Source: Bryobacterales bacterium
GTDB taxonomy: Bacteria > Acidobacteriota > Terriglobia > Bryobacterales > Bryobacteraceae
NCBI GenBank assembly: GCA_003169195.1
Contig: PMQB01000157.1
Coordinates: 307 to 32,670 of the forward strand
Length of the DNA stretch: 32,364 nucleotides
Reading direction: 5' to 3'
Shown: piece after piece, positions 15,306 to 22,472 of the stretch
How the letters are laid out: every line of letters begins with the position of its first letter
Numbering within the stretch: the first letter of the stretch is position 1
Position numbers and translations under genes: made by a program
Notes under the pieces: generated by a model
Database searches by the model: none
Seen by the model: the letters and a program-made list of their open reading frames with translations, nothing else
What the model was told of the DNA's origin: nothing

Positions 15306-16988
15306 CTACAAAGCCTGACTTTGCGTTTTCGCGAGCGAGATGCGGGCCGGAGATTCGGCGACCATTCCTGGCTCGGGCGCAATGCCTTCCGGCCGGCCGA
15401 TGGTAGAGATGACATATTCCGGGTAAGCGGAGATGCCGTGCTCGTGAAGATCCAGACCATAACGCTCTCCCTCCTCCGAGACTCGCAGTAGTTTGAAAGC
15501 GTTGACGGCGTACATCACCGCCAGGGCTACTCCGAACGTAGAGAGCGTTATAATCGCGCTGCCTATGGCCTGTGCGGCTAAGACGGTGGTACCGCCGCCA
15601 TAGAACAGACCTTTGAGGGGAGCGGAGTTGTCGGCGGCGAACGGACCAGTTGCGCCGTAATCACCGCAAGCGAACAGTCCTAAAGACAACGTGCCCCAAA
15701 TGCCGCAAAAGCCATGCACTGGAACGGCGCCGATGGGATCATCAATGCGCAGCCACTCGAGTAACTCAACGCCCAGCACCACCAGAACACCGGCAACCCC
15801 GCCCAGCATAATGGCTCCAGCGGGGCTCACCCAATAGCAAGGACAGGTGATGGCTACCAAGCCTGCCAGGAAGCCGTTGACTGTGAAACTCACGTCCCAC
15901 TTCTTGCTGCCGATATAGGCATACGCCATTGCTGTGAGACCAGCGGCGCAAGCGGCCAGAGTCGTATTCGCAGCCACCCGGCCAATACCGGTGAAATCCA
16001 TGGCAGAGAGAGTGCTACCCGGATTGAAGCCATACCAGCCGAACCAGAGAAGCAAACCACCGGAGGCGGCGATGGTCAGATCGTGCGGTTGCATAGGAGC
16101 GCCGCCATCCCGTTTGAATTTTCTCCCAATGCGAGGTCCCAGGACGATCGCTCCGGCGAGTGCGATGAAACCTCCAATGGTGTGAACGACAGTGGAACCT
16201 GCGAAATCGTGGAAACTCGTTCCGAGTGATGGGAGGAAGAATCCCGTGCTGCCCATGGTGGCGAGGAATCCATCCGGACCCCAAGCCCAATGACCAATGA
16301 TGGGATAGATAAATCCTGAGACCGCCACACTGTAGAGCAAATCTCCCACAAAGCCGGTGCGGCCAATCATGGCGCCGGATGTGATGGTGGAGCAAGTGTC
16401 GGCGAAGGCGAATTGAAAAAGCCAGAAGGCTAGAAAGGCAACTCCGGTGCCCTCATAGGTGGCAGGCGCGCCTTGCAGCATGAACCAGTGATACCCAATG
16501 AAGCCGTTGCCGTGGCTGAACATGAACGCGAAGCCAAACGCGTAGAAAAGCAAGCCGCACAAACACGTGTCGACGATACACTCCATGAGTACGTTCACTG
16601 TTTCGCGCGAGCGGCAGAAACCAGCTTCCAGCATGGTAAAGCCCACCTGCATGCCGAACACGAGGAAGGCAGCCACCAGAGTCCAGACAGTGTTGATTGG
16701 ATTGACGATGTCGTTGCCTTTTAGCGCTGGATCGGCGGCAAAGACTTTGAAGCCGAGTAAGTCTGGGTTGATGAGATAGGTGGCGATGGCCAAGACGGCT
16801 AGTCCGGCGACTTTTCCTGCTAATAGTAGGAGGCCATATTTGCGCCATTCCTGCGAGCTGAAGCGGATTTTCAAACGAGTCCAAAGGCTCGGCGTCGTGT
16901 TTGCGGGGCCGAATTTCCTACGCGTTGAAAGCAGTGTGAAGACGATCGCGACTACACTTAGAAAAACAGTGAATATGGTGTTTCCCAT
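15306..16988 (-). CDS. amtB: AmtB ammonium transporter
   Basis: Amt/Mep/Rh ammonium channel, normally trimeric in the inner membrane. The open frame runs to 17114, but AAAGGA five bases before the ATG at 16988 marks the start (MGNTIFTVFLSVV), giving 560 residues; the upstream part is Arg/Leu/Pro-rich and unlikely to be protein. The long N-terminal region (about 100 residues, two hydrophobic segments) precedes the Amt core, which begins at INTVWTLVAAFLVFGMQVGFTMLEAGFCR. Pore landmarks follow: FADTCSTITSGA, GSTVVHTIGGF with a pore histidine, LLWFGWYGFNPGS, and VHGFCGIWGTL with the second pore histidine. The C-terminal tail includes GLDLHEHGISAYPEY, close to the PII-contacting tail consensus. 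Control by the downstream PII protein is therefore likely. Confidence 0.96.
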   Translation of the reverse strand: MGNTIFTVFLSVVAIVFTLLSTRRKFGPANTTPSLWTRLKIRFSSQEWRKYGLLLLAGKVAGLAVLAIATYLINPDLLGFKVFAADPALKGNDIVNPINTVWTLVAAFLVFGMQVGFTMLEAGFCRSRETVNVLMECIVDTCLCGLLFYAFGFAFMFSHGNGFIGYHWFMLQGAPATYEGTGVAFLAFWLFQFAFADTCSTITSGAMIGRTGFVGDLLYSVAVSGFIYPIIGHWAWGPDGFLATMGSTGFFLPSLGTSFHDFAGSTVVHTIGGFIALAGAIVLGPRIGRKFKRDGGAPMQPHDLTIAASGGLLLWFGWYGFNPGSTLSAMDFTGIGRVAANTTLAACAAGLTAMAYAYIGSKKWDVSFTVNGFLAGLVAITCPCYWVSPAGAIMLGGVAGVLVVLGVELLEWLRIDDPIGAVPVHGFCGIWGTLSLGLFACGDYGATGPFAADNSAPLKGLFYGGGTTVLAAQAIGSAIITLSTFGVALAVMYAVNAFKLLRVSEEGERYGLDLHEHGISAYPEYVISTIGRPEGIAPEPGMVAESPARISLAKTQSQAL

Positions 16989-17293
16989 AACTATCCTTTC
17001 GAGACGAAGTTCTGTGCTGAGGGGATGATTGAACCGCAGCAGGCGGGGCTGACCGGTTAGACGGGGAGATCTAAATCGCAAGTTTGGCAGCGGGTAGGAA
17101 GTAAGTCCAATCATTGTCTTGAATTGGGAGAGAAGGGGTTTTTGATACCGCTGTCAATCGATATGGAAACGTGACCGAAAGATAGGTCGCGCTCGGAGGT
17201 TTAGAGCTTCAATCTCCGCAATCAACCCGGAGACTCGCAGGATTGACTGTAGCCGTTCGATAGCAACGGGCGTCTTTTGAAAGAAGACTACGC
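16989..17293. other. Divergent intergenic region between amtB and the histidine kinase gene
   Basis: About 305 bases holding both upstream regions. It includes the amtB ribosome site and a TTGACA on the minus strand (17157-17152), but the hexamer 17 bases beyond is TTCTCT, a poor -10. No GG-N10-GC sigma-54 core was found upstream of amtB. GTCTT/AAGAC (17272-17276/17284-17288) is a weak inverted repeat just before the kinase GTG start. Confidence 0.5.
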
Positions 17294-17923
17294 GTGAAAG
17301 TACAAAACGAAACGAGGGCCACGAGTGTAGTTGCTCAATTCTTGGCGGCGGGTCACCTGGCAATCCTGGCGGGCACGTTGATCTCGATGCTGGCTATTGC
17401 AGTGGCGGATTGGGCGGTGGGTAACGGCGTCTCGCTGGGAGTGCTCTACATTTTTCCCATGATGCTGGGAGGGCTGGCGCTAAGACCGGTGGCGGTTCTC
17501 ACCTTGGCGTTGGTGTGCTCTGTTTTGCGGACCGCTTTCGATACGCCGGGTTCGGCGGCGGAAGTCGATTTACGCTTTGCCTTCGCCACGGTAGCTTATT
17601 TCTGCGCCGGTTTGTTTGTGACTGCTTTGGTTCGCAATCGCAAACTCATTGTGCAACATTTGGCCGATCTGCAGCAGGAACAGGAATTGCGGCAGGGTGC
17701 CGAGCAGCAGTTGAAACTCATGGTGGAAAGTAGTTCAGCGGCTATCCTGACCACAGACCGTGAGGGGCGAGTGCTGGCCGCCAACGATTCCGCAAATACG
17801 ATGTTTGGCCTGGAGCCCCCCAAAATGTTGATCGGTCAAGATATTCGGAGTTATCTGCCGGTGCTCGCCGATGCATTGCAATTGGAGATGGGCTCGCAAG
17901 TCTTTAAAACGGCCGTGCAGTGA
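17294..17923 (+). CDS. Sensor histidine kinase, N-terminal part: membrane region and PAS domain (frameshifted gene)
   Basis: First part of a membrane-bound sensor kinase. It starts with GTG (weak AAGAAG upstream), has three to four hydrophobic segments (about residues 15-120), a Gln/Glu-rich coiled linker, and the beginning of a PAS domain (MVESSSAAILTTDREGRVLAANDSANTMFGLEP). The frame ends at TGA (17921-17923) inside the PAS domain, and the PAS continues in the +1 frame with EALRDNGELFLAHTWFSTY. The two parts together make one normal kinase of about 465 residues. Reading CAG, skipping T, then GAG GCG restores the protein; an ancestral CAG TGC GAG that lost two bases would also explain it. 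It is divergent from amtB. Confidence 0.82.
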   Translation: MKVQNETRATSVVAQFLAAGHLAILAGTLISMLAIAVADWAVGNGVSLGVLYIFPMMLGGLALRPVAVLTLALVCSVLRTAFDTPGSAAEVDLRFAFATVAYFCAGLFVTALVRNRKLIVQHLADLQQEQELRQGAEQQLKLMVESSSAAILTTDREGRVLAANDSANTMFGLEPPKMLIGQDIRSYLPVLADALQLEMGSQVFKTAVQ

Positions 17924-18701
17924 GGCGCTGCGCGACAACGGGGAGCTGTTTTTAGCACACACCTGGTTCTCCACTTATGCGGCAGCCCAAGGCCCACGTC
18001 TGGCGGCGATCGTGGGAGATTCCTCGGAGGAGATGAAAGACAGGGAAGAGCAGAATCTCCGTGAACTCTTAGAGTACAACCGCATTACGGCCGCCGCACT
18101 CTCCCATGAAGTGCGCAATGCCTGCGCCGCGCTTAAGATCCTAGCCGGACACTTGGATGAGAAACGGCATTTGGCGGGTGATGGCGATTACCAGGCGCTA
18201 GTGACTTTGGTCAACGGGTTGGAAAGCGTGGCGGCCATCAGTTTGAAAGCTCGGGCTGAAGGAACTCTTGACCATATGTCGATCGAGACGCTCCTGAATA
18301 ATTTGCGGATCATTGTAGATGCTGAGTGGCGTGATATGGGTGGTACGACTTATTGGCCGAGCAATGCTGAGGGCGTGACCGTGTTTGCCGATCCGCATGG
18401 ATTGTTGCAGGCGATGCTGAACCTGGCGCAAAACAGCCTGCGTGCAGTGAGGGAATGCGAGAGAAAGGAACTGCGGATTGTCGTTCACAACATTGATGGC
18501 CGCGTACTGATACGAGTGACCGATAGCGGAGTGGGCATGAGCGCACCCGATCAACTCTTTCGGCCCTTTCACCCAGGCATGGACGGAACCGGCCTAGGCC
18601 TCTATATTTCGCGCGCCATGATTCGAAGCTTCGGCGGCGAGTTGCGCTACGAACCCGGCGGCGACGGCACCTGTTTTGTCGTTGAGTTACAAATGGTTTA
18701 A
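17871..18701 (+). CDS. Sensor histidine kinase, C-terminal part: end of PAS, HisKA-like and ATPase domains
   Basis: Second part of the frameshifted kinase. Coordinates follow the open frame from the ATG at 17871; family-like sequence starts only near 17922, so that ATG is probably not a real start. The end of the PAS domain reads WFSTYAAAQGPRLAAIVGDSSEEMKDREEQN. The phospho-acceptor His is in ALSHEVRNACAAL (codon 18105-18107). The ATPase domain has an N-box-like LNLAQNSLRAV, G1 VTDSGVGM, F-box LFRPFHPG and G2 GTGLGLYISRAM, all intact. The catalytic half could therefore phosphorylate its partner if the two halves are joined or if it is translated alone as a soluble kinase. The response regulator gene begins three bases downstream. 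Confidence 0.85.
   Translation: MHCNWRWARKSLKRPCSEALRDNGELFLAHTWFSTYAAAQGPRLAAIVGDSSEEMKDREEQNLRELLEYNRITAAALSHEVRNACAALKILAGHLDEKRHLAGDGDYQALVTLVNGLESVAAISLKARAEGTLDHMSIETLLNNLRIIVDAEWRDMGGTTYWPSNAEGVTVFADPHGLLQAMLNLAQNSLRAVRECERKELRIVVHNIDGRVLIRVTDSGVGMSAPDQLFRPFHPGMDGTGLGLYISRAMIRSFGGELRYEPGGDGTCFVVELQMV
17912..17926 (+). other. Frameshift junction in the histidine kinase gene
   Basis: Protein-like sequence passes from frame KTAVQ-stop to the +1 frame EALRDNGE across GTG CAG TGA GGC GCT. A single extra T or a loss of two bases accounts for it. The stop-adjacent +1 slip resembles the geometry of prfB recoding (slip at UGA), but the CUU slippery codon and upstream Shine-Dalgarno-like element of prfB are absent. 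Confidence 0.75.
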
Positions 18702-18704
18702 CGT

Positions 18705-19370
18705 ATGGCCGGCGACGCGGAAAACGCAAACGAGAACGAGATCAAGGTGCTGCTGGTAGATGACCACAGCATGTTTCGAGAAGGACTGGCGCGCCTGCTG
18801 GATAAACAACCGTCGTTCTCGGTGGTAGGGCAATGCGGGACATCGGCGGAAGCGCTGGCGGAGTTGAAGAAGAGCGGCGCCAACATGGTTTTGCTGGATG
18901 TGGATCTAGGGCGCGAACGGGCCTTGGATTTCGTTCTAGAAGCGCGCAAGCGGGGATTCGAAGGTAAGGTGTTGGTGGTGACGGCGGGCGTTAGTGGTGC
19001 CGAGGCAGTGCAATTGGTGCAATCAGGCGTAGCTGGCATTTTGCACAAGTATCACTCTGGCGATGAGTTGCGCACGGCCATCCGGCAAGTAGCGGGCGGC
19101 GGCGTTTGGCTGGACGATGAATATTTGCCGGCTATCTTTCGAACAGTGGACCGAACGAGGCCCTCGGCGAAACCGCAATTGGCGGAACGCGAGAAGGCGA
19201 TTTTGCGGTTTATTTTTCAAGGTAAGACGAATAAAGAAATCGGCGTACAGTTGGAAATCTCGGAAGGCGCAGTGAAAGCGGCGCTGCGTCAGCTCTTCGA
19301 TAAGTTGGGCGTCCGTACGCGTTCACAGTTGGTAAAGGTGGCCCTAGAGCAATACCGTGAACAGTTGTAG
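18705..19370 (+). CDS. NarL/LuxR-type response regulator
   Basis: DNA-binding partner of the preceding kinase. The receiver domain (residues about 13-130) has acidic D19/D20 (VLLVDDHSMFREGL), phospho-acceptor D65 in MVLLDVDLG, and the conserved lysine K115 in GILHKYHSGDEL. A linker leads to a LuxR/NarL helix-turn-helix at about 155-221 (LAEREKAILRFIFQGKTNKEIGVQLEISEGAVKAALRQLFDKLGVRTRSQLVKVA), in which the recognition helix is recognisable. Length 221 is normal. It begins three bases after the kinase stop without its own Shine-Dalgarno, so translation is probably coupled. Target genes are unknown; autoregulation or control of the neighbouring amtB is possible but not shown. Confidence 0.94.
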   Translation: MAGDAENANENEIKVLLVDDHSMFREGLARLLDKQPSFSVVGQCGTSAEALAELKKSGANMVLLDVDLGRERALDFVLEARKRGFEGKVLVVTAGVSGAEAVQLVQSGVAGILHKYHSGDELRTAIRQVAGGGVWLDDEYLPAIFRTVDRTRPSAKPQLAEREKAILRFIFQGKTNKEIGVQLEISEGAVKAALRQLFDKLGVRTRSQLVKVALEQYREQL

Positions 19371-19371
19371 G

Positions 19372-19590
19372 CTAGCCTTCGGAAACAATCTGTTCCGATT
19401 CGAATTGATTTCGAAACTCAGCCTCGGCCGAGTGCAGAAGTTGGGTGGCTTCACGTTCCGTTTGCGCTACGGCGAGCAAGATATCCGCAATCGCATCCAC
19501 CGCACTGGCGTAGGAATCATTGCCGGTAAGAGTGCGGTATCTCTTGGTGGTTTCTTCGCCCCGGCGTTTGCGTTCTTTGATGGTAACCAT
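19372..19590 (-). CDS. Small hypothetical protein (72 residues)
   Basis: Not recognised. The frame opens with TTG at 19641, but the more natural start is the ATG at 19590, giving MVTIKERKRRGEETTKRYRT and a 72-residue product. It has a basic N-terminus and an amphipathic helical remainder (AVDAIADILLAVAQTEREATQLLHSAEAEFRNQFE). There is no signal peptide. Ribosome-site support is weak (GAG near -6). It converges on the response regulator gene with a one-base gap (TAG G CTA) and diverges from the SulP gene. The helix-like composition and neat packing favour a real gene, but conservation would be needed to be sure. Confidence 0.5.
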   Translation of the reverse strand: MVTIKERKRRGEETTKRYRTLTGNDSYASAVDAIADILLAVAQTEREATQLLHSAEAEFRNQFESEQIVSEG

Positions 19591-19680
19591 GCTCAGCAAT
19601 GATAATAGCCGATTTGGTGAAGCGGTAGAATCGAGATTCAAAGTGTTTCAAAGCATAGGCATTGGGATCGAGAGCATCGC

Positions 19681-21390
19681 GTGGCTTTAGCTGAGCGCTG
19701 GTTGCCCAAGTCGTTTCTGGCACTGCGTCACTACACAGTGCAAGACTTCGGGGCCGATCTGTTGGCGGGGTTGACCGTCGGCTTGGTAGCACTTCCTCTA
19801 TCCATGGCGTTCGGCATTTCGTCGGGTGTCACGCCGCAGGCAGGCATCTACACGGGCGTTGTAGCCGGGTTCTTGATTTCTGCCTTCGGTGGATCGCGCA
19901 TGCAGATTGGCGGTCCTACCGGTGCGTTCGTTGTCATCGTAGCGGGCATCGTGGCCAAGTTCGGCATCTCGGGGTTGGCCTTGGTCACACTCATGGCGGG
20001 CATCATGCTCGTCTTCATGGGGATCACCGGGCTGGGCGCGGCGGTCAAATTTATTCCGCGGCCTGTAACCATTGGGTTCACCAACGGTATTGCACTGCTG
20101 ATCGCGTCAACGCAGATTAAAGATTTTTTCGGTTTGACTACCGGTCCGGTTCCCAGTGTTTTTGTGGAACGCATGAAGGTGCTGGGAGAAGCTTTCCGGA
20201 CGATGAGTTGGCCAGCCGTCTTGGTGGGCGGCCTTTCATTAGCGCTAATTTTGCTTTGGCCGCGCGTAACGAAACGTGTGCCGGGGTCGATTATTGCCTT
20301 GCTTGTTTCCACCTTGGCTGTGACCTTGTTAAAGCTGCCGCTAGAGACGATTGGCAGCAAGTTTGGCGGTATACCCAGCGGCTTCCCGCATTTTCAATTT
20401 CCCGAGTTTCATTCCGAACACATTCTCCCCTTGATTTCACCGGCGTTCACTGTGGCCTTGCTGGCGGCAGTGGAGAGCCTTTTATCGGCGGTGGTTTCCG
20501 ATAGCATGAGCGGCGACCGGCACAATTCAAACGTGGAATTGATCGCCCAAGGTTTGGCCAACATGGTCTCGCCTTTGTTCGGCGGCATTCCCGCAACGGG
20601 CGCGATTGCCCGCACCGCTACCAATATTCGGTCAGGCGCACGTACGCCGGTGGCCGGCATGATTCACGCGCTTACGCTGTTGGCTATTTTGCTGGTCGCG
20701 GCCCCGCTGGCGCGTTTTATCCCTTTGGCCACGCTGGCGGCCATCTTGTTCGTCGTGGCCTACAACATGGGCGAGTGGCGCGAGATTGGCACCATTGTGC
20801 GCTTGTCGAGACAGGATATTGCCGTTTGGGCCGCCACGTTCTCGTTGACCGTGCTGGCCGATCTTACCGTGGCCGTGGAAGTAGGCATGATGCTGGCCGC
20901 GCTGCTCTACATCTACCGCATTTCCCAGACCACCACGGTTGTGCCTGTCACCGGTGAGTACATCGAAGAGGGCCGGCCGCATATTTTGCAGGATAAGCAA
21001 CTGCCTCCTTACGTCACTATCTTGCGCATCCACGGGCCGTTTTTGTTTGGCACAACGGAAAAACTCGAAGACGCTACCCATGACCTGCAACGCTACGGTC
21101 AGGTGGTGGTGGTGCGGTTGCGCAACATGACCGCGTTGGATGCTACGGGCTTGCACGCATTAGAGAAACTTTCGGAACGCTTACGCAAATCGGGACGGAC
21201 GCTGTTGTTGTGCGGGGCGCGCGATCAACCGCTGGCTATGTTATCGAGCGGCGATTTTCTGGATCATCTGGGACGCCAGAATCTTCTGCCACACGTGGAA
21301 GCCGCCATTGAGCGAGCCAAACAGATTAACGCAGCTTTCGGCGGCGTGGGTTCGGAAATGGCGGACGATTTTTCGCGCAGTTCCCTGTAG
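19681..21390 (+). CDS. SulP-family anion transporter with C-terminal STAS domain
   Basis: Inner-membrane transporter of the SLC26/SulP family, importing sulfate, bicarbonate or other anions. The GTG start gives 569 residues. The membrane core begins at DLLAGLTVGLVALPLSMAFGISSGVTPQAGIYTG, the family's signature region, and continues through GGPTGAFVVIVAGIV and about ten to twelve more hydrophobic stretches to about residue 410. The cytosolic STAS domain occupies about 430-550 (TILRIHGPFLFGTTEKLEDA, VVVVRLRNMTALDATGLHALEKL). No carbonic anhydrase or sulfate-assimilation gene is adjacent, so the anion is unknown. Upstream spacing shows only a weak purine stretch (GAGAG) for ribosome binding. Confidence 0.94.
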   Translation: MALAERWLPKSFLALRHYTVQDFGADLLAGLTVGLVALPLSMAFGISSGVTPQAGIYTGVVAGFLISAFGGSRMQIGGPTGAFVVIVAGIVAKFGISGLALVTLMAGIMLVFMGITGLGAAVKFIPRPVTIGFTNGIALLIASTQIKDFFGLTTGPVPSVFVERMKVLGEAFRTMSWPAVLVGGLSLALILLWPRVTKRVPGSIIALLVSTLAVTLLKLPLETIGSKFGGIPSGFPHFQFPEFHSEHILPLISPAFTVALLAAVESLLSAVVSDSMSGDRHNSNVELIAQGLANMVSPLFGGIPATGAIARTATNIRSGARTPVAGMIHALTLLAILLVAAPLARFIPLATLAAILFVVAYNMGEWREIGTIVRLSRQDIAVWAATFSLTVLADLTVAVEVGMMLAALLYIYRISQTTTVVPVTGEYIEEGRPHILQDKQLPPYVTILRIHGPFLFGTTEKLEDATHDLQRYGQVVVVRLRNMTALDATGLHALEKLSERLRKSGRTLLLCGARDQPLAMLSSGDFLDHLGRQNLLPHVEAAIERAKQINAAFGGVGSEMADDFSRSSL

Positions 21391-21414
21391 TCCATTCTCA
21401 GATACACTAGTCGC

Positions 21415-21912
21415 ATGCGAGTTATTGCCGCCGCGCTGCTGCTCTTTTCTGCCTTACCTGCTTTCGCGCAGGATCTGAAAGGCGATCTTGTCAATCACTT
21501 TAAAACTTCGCGCGATTTCACCCTCAAAGTCGCTGAGGCGATGCCCGCAGACTCTTACAACTTCAAACTAACCCCGCCCCAGATGAGTTTCGCCGAACAG
21601 ATGATCCACCTTGGGCAGGCCCAGGATTTCTTTTTGCACTACCTGTCTGGAGACAAATTGAGCGACGCGAAACCGGCATCAATGTCGAAGGCTGATGTGA
21701 TGGCCTTCTTAAAGATGTCGTTCGATAAAGCGATTGCTCGAGCGGAAGCAGCGACGATCGAACAGATGCATACCACCTACAACACGGATGAGGGCAAGTT
21801 GACCGGTTTAGACTTGCTGTTGGGCGATTTGGATCACACCACCCATCACCGGGCATCGGCGGAAATGTATTTGCGCGCCAAAGGAATCACTCCTCCGCAG
21901 TACGCTTTTTGA
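21415..21912 (+). CDS. Exported DinB-fold protein
   Basis: A 165-residue protein with a signal peptide ending in AFA (MRVIAAALLLFSALPAFAQ). The mature part is a four-helix DinB/YfiT bundle. Histidines able to bind a metal appear in QMIHLGQAQDFFLHYL and in the C-terminal DHTTHHRASAEMYLRAKGITPPQY, the most characteristic DinB signature. DinB-fold enzymes include thiol-dependent transferases such as those using bacillithiol or mycothiol; the reaction here is unknown. Periplasmic members are frequent in acidobacteria. It lies 24 bases after the SulP gene with no clear ribosome site, and its stop overlaps a TTG that could start the next gene. Fold assignment is firm; function is not. Confidence 0.88.
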   Translation: MRVIAAALLLFSALPAFAQDLKGDLVNHFKTSRDFTLKVAEAMPADSYNFKLTPPQMSFAEQMIHLGQAQDFFLHYLSGDKLSDAKPASMSKADVMAFLKMSFDKAIARAEAATIEQMHTTYNTDEGKLTGLDLLLGDLDHTTHHRASAEMYLRAKGITPPQYAF

Positions 21913-21914
21913 AA

Positions 21915-22463
21915 ATGGCTCATCAATTCACCACCTCTTATCTTGCCGATTCGCTGACGCTGTTTCGCCAGTACAAGAAGCTGGCCGATGGTGCGATGGC
22001 TCAAGTTTCGGATGAGCAGTTGAATGCCACGCTCGATCCGGAGATGAATTCAATTGCGCAGATTGTCAAACACATGGCCGGCAACATGCGTTCGCGCTGG
22101 ACTGACTTTTTGACAACCGACGGCGAGAAACCGAATCGGAATCGCGATCGCGAATTTGTCGATGCACCGGCCACGCGTGAAGCTTTGCTAGCGGTTTGGG
22201 AAGACGGCTGGCAGCATGTGTTTCACGCATTAGAACCGTTATCGGACGAGGACTTGAGCCGCACCGTGCAGATTCGCAATGAACCGCATTCGGTAATGCA
22301 AGCCATTAACCGGCAGATTGCGCATTACTCCATGCATTGCGGGCAAATCGTTCTGCTGGCCAAACATTTCGCCAGCGGTCACTGGAAAACTTTGAGCGTG
22401 CCCAGAAACCGCTCGGAAGAATTTAACCGCGCCGTGCTGTCCGGCGAGAAGAGCCAGCGCTAG
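21915..22463 (+). CDS. Cytoplasmic DinB-fold protein (DUF1572-like)
   Basis: A 182-residue DinB-superfamily protein without a signal peptide. A TTG at 21909 would add two residues, but the ATG at 21915 is the more usual choice. Neither has a Shine-Dalgarno, so coupling to the preceding gene is likely (its stop is at 21912). The metal-site histidines are visible in AQIVKHMAGNMRSRWTDFL and INRQIAHYSMHCGQIVLLAKHF, matching the DUF1572 branch. The GEKPNRNRDREF segment is also typical of this branch. The enzymatic role is unknown. It differs from the upstream paralogue in being cytosolic and having a different loop, so the pair is not a recent tandem duplication. Confidence 0.9.
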   Translation: MAHQFTTSYLADSLTLFRQYKKLADGAMAQVSDEQLNATLDPEMNSIAQIVKHMAGNMRSRWTDFLTTDGEKPNRNRDREFVDAPATREALLAVWEDGWQHVFHALEPLSDEDLSRTVQIRNEPHSVMQAINRQIAHYSMHCGQIVLLAKHFASGHWKTLSVPRNRSEEFNRAVLSGEKSQR

Positions 22464-22472
22464 GAATCCATC

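Noticed and set aside
16989-17293. Sigma-54 promoter for amtB
   Set aside because: Expected for nitrogen control, so I searched for a GG-N10-GC core with TTGC context on the minus strand, but none was found.
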